From contig JBGAIH010000017.1 in assembly GCA_044225675.1 (NCBI GenBank), positions 1-64,000 of the forward strand: a stretch of 64,000 nt of DNA, in the 5' to 3' direction. The translations under genes and the position numbers were made by a program. Below are positions 56,475 to 64,000 of this stretch, one piece after another. The stretch is from JACMQX01 sp044225675. Lineage in GTDB: Bacteria > Pseudomonadota > Gammaproteobacteria > Burkholderiales > Burkholderiaceae_C. The notes under the pieces are model-generated. The model saw only the letters and a list, made by a program, of their open reading frames with translations, searched no databases and was not told the DNA's origin. The first letter of the stretch is position 1; each line of letters starts with the position of its first letter.

Positions 56475-57383
56475 TCACCCTGCCCGCTTGTTGAGCAGCG
56501 CGGTCGCCGCGCGGGAATGGGGCTTGCGCTCCAGGAAGTCGCTGATGAACTTGCCAGCGTCGATGAGCCGGTCGAGGTCGATGCCGGTGTCGACACCCAT
56601 GCCGTGCAGCATGTAGACGACGTCTTCCGTGGCCACGTTGCCGGTCGCGCCCTTGGCATAGGGGCAGCCGCCGAGGCCGGCGCTCGAGGTGTCGAACTGC
56701 CAGATGCCCATCTGCAGGCAGGCCAGCGTGTTGCCCAGGGCCTGGCCGTAGGTGTCGTGGAAATGGCCCGACACGTCGTCGAGCGCATAGTGCTCAAGCG
56801 CCGCCCGCATCGCCTTTTCGACCTTGATGGGCGTGCCCACGCCGATGGTGTCGGCCACGCCGACGTGCTGCACGCCGATGTCCTTCATGAGCCGGGCCAC
56901 CATGCCGACGCGCTCGGGCGCGATCTCGCCTTCGTAGGGGCAGCCCACGGCACACGAGATGGCTGCGCGGACGTGGATGCCGTGGGCCCGTGCCGCCTCC
57001 ACCACCGGGCGGAAGCGCTCGATGCTCTCGGCGATCGAGCAGTTGATGTTGCGCTGGCTGAAGGCCTCGCTGGCCGCGCCGAACACCACGACCTCGTCGG
57101 GCCGGGAGGCCAGCGCCGCCTCGAAGCCCTTCATGTTGGGCGTCAGCACCGAATAGCGGACCCCCGGCTTGCGCTGGATGCCGGCCATCACCTCGGCGGC
57201 GTCGGCCATCTGCGGCACCCACTTGGGGCTGACGAAGCTGGTGACCTCGATCTCGCGCAGTCCGGCATCCTGCAGGCGATGCACGAGTTCGATCTTGACC
57301 GCGGCGGGCACGGGCTGCTTCTCGTTCTGCAGGCCGTCGCGCGGCCCCACGTCGACGAGCTTGACTCGGGAAGGAAGTTTCAT
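56475..57383 (-). CDS. mvaB: Hydroxymethylglutaryl-CoA lyase
   Basis: The enzyme splits HMG-CoA into acetoacetate and acetyl-CoA, the last step of leucine degradation. The 302-residue product begins KLPSRVKLVDVGPRDGLQNE with the metal/catalytic Asp-Gly-Leu-Gln segment, has GHFHDTYGQALGNTLACLQ and the signature Cys in SSAGLGGCPYAKGATGN. It is 22 bases downstream of the dehydrogenase gene. Confidence 0.96.
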   Translation of the reverse strand: MKLPSRVKLVDVGPRDGLQNEKQPVPAAVKIELVHRLQDAGLREIEVTSFVSPKWVPQMADAAEVMAGIQRKPGVRYSVLTPNMKGFEAALASRPDEVVVFGAASEAFSQRNINCSIAESIERFRPVVEAARAHGIHVRAAISCAVGCPYEGEIAPERVGMVARLMKDIGVQHVGVADTIGVGTPIKVEKAMRAALEHYALDDVSGHFHDTYGQALGNTLACLQMGIWQFDTSSAGLGGCPYAKGATGNVATEDVVYMLHGMGVDTGIDLDRLIDAGKFISDFLERKPHSRAATALLNKRAG

Positions 57384-57405
57384 GGTGTTCTCGACAATTC
57401 AGTCA

Positions 57406-58326
57406 TCAGTATCCGCGCTCGCGGTCAACCACGCCGGCAATGGGCTCTCCGCGCGCCAGCGCCCGCATCTTGCCGGTGATCTGCGCGATGCTCTCGTCGC
57501 GCAGCGTGCGGGCCGAGGTGTGGGGCGTCATGGTGATGCGCGGATGGCTCCAGAAGCGATGCTCCGGCGGCGGCGGCTCGGTGCGGAACACGTCGAGCGT
57601 CGCGCCGGCCAGGTGCCCGCTGTCCAGCAGTTCGAGCAGATCGTCGTCGACCAGGTGCGCGCCCCGCGCCACGTTGATCACGTAGCCGCCAACCTGAAGG
57701 CGCGACAGCGTGCCGCGGTTCATGATGTCGCGCGTGTCGGCTGTGAGCGGCAGCAGGCACACCAGGATGCGGGTGGCCGCGAGAAAGTCATTGAAGCCGT
57801 CCGCGCCGCTGAAGCAGCGCACGCCGGCCACATCGCGCGGCGTGCGGCTCCAGCCGACCACCGGGAACTCGAAACCCGCCAGCGCGCGCGCCGTGCGCTG
57901 GCCCAGCACGCCCAGGCCCATGATGCCGACCGGGTAGTCGGCGCGCTCGCGCGGACGGCGGAAGGCCCAGCGACCCGCGCGGGCATCGGCCTCGCAGGCG
58001 TCGAGTTCGCGGAAATGCCGCACCACGGCCTGCGTCACGTACTCGGCCATCTGCACCGCCATGCCGCCGTCGTCGATGCGCACGACCTGCATGCCGGGCG
58101 GAATGCGCAGCTTCATGAGCGCGTCGACACCGGCACCGATGTTGAACAGCGCCTTGAGGCCCGGCTGCTCGTCCACCAGCTGCTGGGGCGGCGCCCAGAC
58201 CACGGCGTAGTCGGCCGCCGGCGCGCCCGGCTCCCAGAGCGTGACGCGGGCTTGCGGCAGCGCGGCCGCCAGGCCCTCGATCCATGGGTCGGGTTTGCCG
58301 TCGGCCAGACTCACGATGATGTTCAT
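57406..58326 (-). CDS. Glyoxylate/hydroxypyruvate reductase (D-2-hydroxyacid dehydrogenase, GhrA-like)
   Basis: The 306-residue enzyme has the NAD(P)-binding motif GIMGLGVLGQRTARAL and catalytic Arg in INVARGAHLVDDDLL, with the His in MTPHTSARTLRDESI. It reduces glyoxylate, hydroxypyruvate or a similar 2-oxoacid. The ATG at 58324-58326 follows the carboxylase gene by 65 bases. An open frame running upstream in this phase is antisense-like extension inside the carboxylase gene and is not used. Confidence 0.92.
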   Translation of the reverse strand: MNIIVSLADGKPDPWIEGLAAALPQARVTLWEPGAPAADYAVVWAPPQQLVDEQPGLKALFNIGAGVDALMKLRIPPGMQVVRIDDGGMAVQMAEYVTQAVVRHFRELDACEADARAGRWAFRRPRERADYPVGIMGLGVLGQRTARALAGFEFPVVGWSRTPRDVAGVRCFSGADGFNDFLAATRILVCLLPLTADTRDIMNRGTLSRLQVGGYVINVARGAHLVDDDLLELLDSGHLAGATLDVFRTEPPPPEHRFWSHPRITMTPHTSARTLRDESIAQITGKMRALARGEPIAGVVDRERGY

Positions 58327-58391
58327 AAGCCGTCCATTGTCTCGCGCCCTGGCCCGCCCTGCAGCGGCCGCGCGCGTCGACCTCACTGCAT

Positions 58392-60389
<1,998 letters not shown>

Positions 60390-60390
60390 G

Positions 60391-61026
60391 TCAGCTTCCT
60401 TGGGTGGCGCCCGGGGCGCCCTTGAAGAATCCGGCGGCCTTGCGGACCACCTTCACGAAGAACTTGAACAGCAGCACCAGCGTCACGAGCATGACCAGCA
60501 CCGCAATGCACAGCGCGATGCCGAAGGCCAGCGGATGCGTGACTGCGAGCCACAGGCCGGCAACGACCAGCCCGTCCTCGAACAGCGACACCGCGATGTT
60601 CGAGAATGGCTCGGGCGAGGTGTTGACGGCGGCGCGCGTCGTCATCTTGGTGGCATGGGCGGTAGCTGCCAGCGTGCCGCCGAACAGCGCGGCCACCAGG
60701 CCCGCTGCCGCACCGTCGGCCCCGAGGGCGCCGGCTGCCAGCGCCGCGCCCGCCGGGATGCGGATCACGGTGTGGACGGTGTCCCACAGCGAGTCGACCA
60801 GCGGGATCTTGTCGGCCAGGAACTCCATCACCAGCATCAGGCCGCTTGCGCCGAGCACGGCCGGGTGCTGCAGCACCTGCAGGCCCGGCGGCAGCGGCAG
60901 CCAGCCCAGTGCGCCGGCCGCGCCGGTGATGAACACCGCCGCATACAGCCGGAAGCCACTGGCCCAGCCAAGGGCCGCCGCCAGCGCCAGCAGGTGCGAG
61001 GTGTCGAGATGGGCCAGGTCGGTCAT
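60391..61026 (-). CDS. DUF4126 family membrane protein
   Basis: The 211-residue product has about five membrane helices and the family segments ASGFRLYAAVFITGAAG and VMEFLADKIPLVDSLWDTVH. Its role is unknown. It stands one base before the carboxylase gene inside a leucine-degradation cluster, so it is expressed with it, though a link in function is not shown. About 94 bases separate it from the hydratase gene; three copies of a TCAGCACCT-like unit (61075-61103) lie in that gap. Confidence 0.82.
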   Translation of the reverse strand: MTDLAHLDTSHLLALAAALGWASGFRLYAAVFITGAAGALGWLPLPPGLQVLQHPAVLGASGLMLVMEFLADKIPLVDSLWDTVHTVIRIPAGAALAAGALGADGAAAGLVAALFGGTLAATAHATKMTTRAAVNTSPEPFSNIAVSLFEDGLVVAGLWLAVTHPLAFGIALCIAVLVMLVTLVLLFKFFVKVVRKAAGFFKGAPGATQGS

Positions 61027-61120
61027 GCGGGTGTCGGGGCGATGGGGGACAAGAACGCCAGATGAAGTTGCCGGAGGGTGCTGCAGGTGCTGAAGGTGCT
61101 GAGAATGCGCGTGCTGCGGC

Positions 61121-61912
61121 TCAGCCCGCGTCCGGCAGCAGCCAGCCGGGCTTGCGCTTGTTCAGGAAGGACTGCACGCCTTCGCGGCCCTCGGCGCTGG
61201 CGCGCACGTCGGCGATGCATTCGACCGTCATGCGCTCGAGCTGCGGCGTGATCTCGCGCTCGGCCACGTCCTGCACCAGCTTCTTGGTGATGCGCACGGC
61301 CTGCGGGCCGCACTGGGCCAGGGTGCTTGCCAGCTCGGCCACGCGCGCATCGAGCGCCTCCGGTGCCACGACCTCGTGCACGAAGCCGATGCGGTGGGCC
61401 TCGGCCGCGTCGAAACGCTCGGCCGTGAGGAACCAGCGGTGGGCCGCGCGCGCGCCCATGGCGCGGATGACGTAGGGACTGATCGTGGCCGGCGTCAGGC
61501 CCAGCCGCGTCTCGCTGAGACAGAACTGCACCGTGCTCGCGCAGACTGCGATGTCGCTCGCCGCCACCAGGCCCGTGCCGCCGGCATAGGCGTCGCCCTG
61601 GATGCGCGCGATCACCGGCTTGGGACATTCGAAGACCGTGCGAAGCATCGCCGCCAGCGCGCCCGCATCCGCCACGTTCTGCTCGCGGGTGTAGTCGGCC
61701 ATGCGGCGCATCCAGTTCAGGTCGGCGCCCGCGCAGAAGGCCTTGCCGTTTGCCGCCAGCACGATGCAGCGCACGTCGTCGCGCGCGCCCAGTCCGGCAA
61801 AGGCCTCGGTCAGTTCGCTGATGACCTCGTCATTGAAGGCGTTGCGCACGTCGGGGCGGTTGAGCGTGACGGTGGCGATCGGGCCCGATACGTCGAGCAG
61901 CAGATGGTTCAT
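61121..61912 (-). CDS. liuC: Enoyl-CoA hydratase, probable methylglutaconyl-CoA hydratase
   Basis: The 263-residue crotonase-fold protein has the oxyanion segments NGKAFCAGADLNWM and GDAYAGGTGLVAASDIA, with Glu in CLSETRLGLTPATISPYVI. The NWMRRMADYTREQN part is typical of LiuC/AUH, which hydrates 3-methylglutaconyl-CoA to HMG-CoA. The position between the carboxylase and upstream acyl-CoA dehydrogenase agrees with that role. Confidence 0.9.
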   Translation of the reverse strand: MNHLLLDVSGPIATVTLNRPDVRNAFNDEVISELTEAFAGLGARDDVRCIVLAANGKAFCAGADLNWMRRMADYTREQNVADAGALAAMLRTVFECPKPVIARIQGDAYAGGTGLVAASDIAVCASTVQFCLSETRLGLTPATISPYVIRAMGARAAHRWFLTAERFDAAEAHRIGFVHEVVAPEALDARVAELASTLAQCGPQAVRITKKLVQDVAEREITPQLERMTVECIADVRASAEGREGVQSFLNKRKPGWLLPDAG

Positions 61913-61925
61913 GGTGCGGATGTCC

Positions 61926-62891
61926 TCAGGGTGCGGCGGCGGCGGCCTTGGGGCGCGCGGGGGCCTTGAAGCCGACGCTGTCGAGAAAGGCGGCGACGCG
62001 CGGCTGCCAGAGCTCCGGGTGGCGCGAGAACAGCAGGTGGCCGTCCTCGGGCTGCTCGGGATACTGTTCGAATTCGGCCTTGCCGCCTGCCGCCGTGAAG
62101 GCGGCATGCCATTCGCGGGGATAGGTGGGACCGAAATACATGTCGTTGGCGGTGTAGACCCACAGCATGGGCACGCGCGCCGTCCTGCCGTAGTCGCGGA
62201 ACATGCGCTCGAGCGAGCTCGGCGCGCAGGGGCGCTGCGGCTGGGTCTTGGGATTGCCGCCACCGCCGCCCGCAAAGTTGATGGCCGCCTCCACGCCGGG
62301 CGGGTTCATCGCGGCGATGGTGACCGCCGTGGCGCCGCCGAAGGACTGGCCCATCACGACGGCGCGCCGGGGGTCGGCGTCCGGCCGGCTGCGCATGGCC
62401 TCGAGCACGGCCAGGGTCTGCTGCGCAGCGGACGCGTAGCCGGGCGGATAGTTCTTGCGGGTGCAGGGGCCGGTGTACTCCACGTCTTCACCGCCCGTCA
62501 CACCATAGCCCACACGGGTCGGCACGGCCACGATGAAGCCGCGCTGCACCAGGAACCTCGACGCCTCGGTCAGGCGCACCCGTCCGAGCCCGGCGCGACC
62601 CTCGGCCTCGGCCGAGCGGCCATGGTTGAGCACCAGCACCGGCGCGGGTCGCGGATTGGTGTCGTCATGGAACACCGTGACCTTGATGACGTGGTCGATC
62701 TCCTTGCCGTAGGCATTGGTCACGCGCACCGGCAGGTCCAGCTGCTCCTCGCGCACCCGGGCCTCGGCCGCTCCGACGCAAAGGCCCAGGGCGAGGCCGG
62801 TGGCGACACACAGACGGAGGCACGGATGCATTCGCGAGCCGGCAACGCGACTCGAAGCGCGCGAGGGGCGATGCCGCAGCGGCTTCGTCAT
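61926..62891 (-). CDS. Exported alpha/beta hydrolase (dienelactone hydrolase-like)
   Basis: A signal-like segment (MHPCLRLCVATGLALGLCVG) is followed by an alpha/beta hydrolase with the nucleophile elbow GQSFGG and a His near EDGHLLF. The first ATG (62889-62891) overlaps the vapC stop by four bases, but the second (62829-62831), directly before the signal peptide, is equally likely. The substrate is unknown; a secreted esterase or lipase-like role is a guess. It interrupts the leucine-degradation cluster together with vapBC. Confidence 0.8.
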   Translation of the reverse strand: MTKPLRHRPSRASSRVAGSRMHPCLRLCVATGLALGLCVGAAEARVREEQLDLPVRVTNAYGKEIDHVIKVTVFHDDTNPRPAPVLVLNHGRSAEAEGRAGLGRVRLTEASRFLVQRGFIVAVPTRVGYGVTGGEDVEYTGPCTRKNYPPGYASAAQQTLAVLEAMRSRPDADPRRAVVMGQSFGGATAVTIAAMNPPGVEAAINFAGGGGGNPKTQPQRPCAPSSLERMFRDYGRTARVPMLWVYTANDMYFGPTYPREWHAAFTAAGGKAEFEQYPEQPEDGHLLFSRHPELWQPRVAAFLDSVGFKAPARPKAAAAAP

Positions 62892-63292
62892 TGCGGACTC
62901 CAGGCCTGCAGGCCTTCGAGCGCTTCCATGCCGGCGAAGTCGCGGTCGTCATGGATCAGCAGGCAGTCGTTGCGCAGGCACCAGGCGCCCACCAGCAGGT
63001 CGATGGCACTGCGCACGGTGACGCCATGCCCGCGCAGCCGACGGTACAGCGCAGCGGCTTCGAGCGCCAGCGCCTCGCCGCCGGCCGAGGCCACCGGCAG
63101 CGGCGCGAGGGCCTGTCGGGCCAGCGCCTGCTCGCGGTCATGGCGAAAGCCCCGCAGCACCTCCATGAGCACCACATCGAGCAGGACGATTTCGTGCGCG
63201 CTGTCGTCGAGCGCCGCGTCGAGCGCGCGCACCTGCGGACTGTCGTGGCCGTTGAAATAGCCGATCCAGACGCTGGAGTCGGCCGTGATCAT
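62888..63292 (-). CDS. vapC: PIN-domain ribonuclease toxin VapC (module 2)
   Basis: The 134-residue toxin starts MITADSSVWIGYF with Asp5. It has Glu in VVLMEVLRGF, Asp in VRSAIDLLVGAW and Asp in LLIHDDRDFAGM, so all four acidic positions of the PIN site are present. This contrasts with module 1, where the third is Asn. It overlaps vapB by four bases and the hydrolase start by four bases. Confidence 0.9.
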   Translation of the reverse strand: MITADSSVWIGYFNGHDSPQVRALDAALDDSAHEIVLLDVVLMEVLRGFRHDREQALARQALAPLPVASAGGEALALEAAALYRRLRGHGVTVRSAIDLLVGAWCLRNDCLLIHDDRDFAGMEALEGLQAWSPQ

Positions 63293-63630
63293 CGTGCGCC
63301 GCCCTTGCGCCGGGCGCCTGAAGCTGGCGACGGTGCGGCGGCCTTGCCGCGCGCCTTGCCAGCCGGGCCGCTGCGGGCCGGCTGGGACGGGCTGCTGCCG
63401 CCCCACGGCGCTGCCGGCTCCTGCACGCTGTGTGCGGAGGCACCTGCGGCCGTCCAGTCGCCGTCCAGGCTCCAGTGAAGCTTGCCTCGCAGCGCGCGGA
63501 TGTTCTGGTAGGCGGCACGGCGAGCCAGCAGGCGCAGGCCCTCCTCGACCGCGTCGCGCTTGGTCTTGAAGCCGCCGGCCTTCATGGCAGCCTCCATGAG
63601 CTGGTCGTCGATGACGATGTTGGTCCGCAT
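63289..63630 (-). CDS. vapB: VapB-type antitoxin with long basic disordered tail (module 2)
   Basis: MRTNIVIDDQLMEAAMKAGG and FKTKRDAVEEGLRLLARR form the ribbon-helix-helix part, and LRGKLHWSLDGDW the usual toxin-binding segment (to residue 59). A 54-residue tail rich in Ala, Pro, Ser, Gly and Lys/Arg follows, ending ARRKGGAR. The ATG at 63628-63630 has a strong GGAGGTG site; a frame from 63660 would run through the operator. Palindrome 63642-63669 is the likely autoregulatory site. Confidence 0.88.
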   Translation of the reverse strand: MRTNIVIDDQLMEAAMKAGGFKTKRDAVEEGLRLLARRAAYQNIRALRGKLHWSLDGDWTAAGASAHSVQEPAAPWGGSSPSQPARSGPAGKARGKAAAPSPASGARRKGGAR

Positions 63631-63641
63631 GGGCACCTCCG

Positions 63642-63669
63642 TGTGTATGAATGAATTCAATCATACACA
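63642..63669. promoter_or_regulatory. 28-bp palindrome, candidate operator of vapBC module 2
   Basis: TGTGTATGA-a-TGAATTCA-a-TCATACACA is symmetric around GAATTC with a single mismatched pair. It begins 12 bases upstream of the vapB start. Its sequence differs from the operator of module 1, so the two modules probably do not cross-regulate. Confidence 0.75.
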
Positions 63670-63710
63670 TTAATGCTTTCGAGGTAAACACGCTCGGGCC
63701 CGCTCATCGG

Positions 63711-64000
63711 TCAGTAGCGCTTGGCCACTTCTTCCAGCATGACCTCGGTCGCGCCGCCGCCGATGGCCAGCACGCGGGCATCGCGCCAGAGCCGTTCGAT
63801 GGCCGTCTCGCGGATGAAGCCCATGCCGCCATGGAACTGCTGGCAGGTCTGGACCACCTCGTTGACGAGCTCGCCGGTCAGCGACTTGAGCATCGACACC
63901 TCCTGCACGATGTCGTGCCCCTGCGTGACGCGCCAGGCGCAGTGGTAGAGGAAGGCCCGCGCCGCGCGCGTCTTCGCGTCGGCCATGGCCAGCCGCTGGC
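63711..64000 (-). CDS. Acyl-CoA dehydrogenase, C-terminal part (continues past window edge)
   Basis: The visible 96 codons end with QQFHGGMGFIRETAIERLWR and then DARVLAIGGGATEVMLEEVAKRY. This is the C-terminal helical domain of acyl-CoA dehydrogenases, including the FAD-contacting QxxGGxG motif. The gene begins to the right of the window. Its neighbourhood suggests a role in branched-chain or fatty acyl-CoA oxidation, but the fragment does not define the substrate. Confidence 0.88.
   Translation of the reverse strand, partial: QRLAMADAKTRAARAFLYHCAWRVTQGHDIVQEVSMLKSLTGELVNEVVQTCQQFHGGMGFIRETAIERLWRDARVLAIGGGATEVMLEEVAKRY

Noticed and set aside
61075..61103. Three copies of a 9-bp TCAGCACCT-like unit before the DUF4126 gene
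   Set aside because: The copies are short and imperfect and lie in a gap without other signals; likely simple slippage.

Overview
The window looks like a chromosomal stretch of a high-GC betaproteobacterium of the order Burkholderiales, most likely family Comamonadaceae. This is inferred from several things together: a tandem (double-length) UvrA, orphan Bug/TctC-type periplasmic receptors, the gene order tyrS / M23 peptidase / anmK / erpA / bactofilin / rpsI-rplM, a SAH riboswitch in front of ahcY, and a paaABCDE operon. No tRNA, rRNA, CRISPR array or replication origin was seen. Most of the sequence is densely coded core genome. The clearly accessory, visibly AT-richer patches are bases 1 to about 1480 and about 34200 to 35600.

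Layout. 1-1480: the end of an IS5-family element that has cut one of two tandem paralogous genes of unknown function. 1487-3334: a fused sterol-desaturase-type hydroxylase and YhhN/lysoplasmalogenase protein. 3294-6187: rhomboid protease and ruvAB. 6224-8735: a NarL-type response regulator and its HisKA_3 sensor kinase. 8739-10198: phoH-like gene and ybeY. 10237-11588: dtd and a CDF cation exporter. 11627-15192: a second two-component system followed by a secreted HbpS/GlcG protein and a secreted ankyrin protein. 15310-16178: a VapBC module. 16348-23037: tyrS, M23 peptidase, anmK, a 25-residue membrane peptide, erpA, bactofilin, a coiled-coil membrane protein, rpsI and rplM. 23235-24197: rlmJ. 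24224-28030: paaABCDE with a palindromic operator. 28123-31354: metF, a TlyA-type methyltransferase and ahcY behind a SAH riboswitch. 31500-32486: a Bug receptor. 32586-34204: a flavodoxin/DUF2938 pair facing a MerR-family regulator across a 19-bp-spacer promoter. 34317-35533: a decayed AbiE toxin-antitoxin locus with a 15-copy 9-bp repeat inside the antitoxin gene. 35703-39940: prfC, an unknown membrane protein, a HAD phosphatase and a lipoprotein. 40194-45406: an IclR-type regulator facing an operon for a Bug receptor, acyl-CoA ligase, citryl-CoA lyase-like protein and TauD-type dioxygenase. 45436-51303: tandem UvrA. 51538-54844: a type-1 periplasmic binding protein, a small Ala-rich membrane protein and an MHS-type transporter. 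55049-64000: a leucine/isovalerate degradation region (mvaB, methylcrotonyl-CoA carboxylase alpha subunit, methylglutaconyl-CoA hydratase, acyl-CoA dehydrogenase) mixed with other enzymes and a second VapBC module.

How genes work together. PaaABCE is the phenylacetyl-CoA epoxidase and PaaD helps its iron-sulfur assembly. AhcY and MetF belong to the S-adenosylmethionine/methyl cycle, and a SAH riboswitch would let SAH build-up raise AhcY and probably the genes downstream. MvaB, LiuD-like and LiuC-like enzymes cover the late steps of leucine breakdown; the carboxylase beta subunit is not in the window. The most promising undescribed systems are the 41084-45406 catabolic operon, the sensor/regulator/HbpS/ankyrin cluster, the fused ether-lipid-type enzyme, and the decayed AbiE locus with its in-frame repeat. 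All gene functions are read from sequence motifs and family memory; no database search was run.
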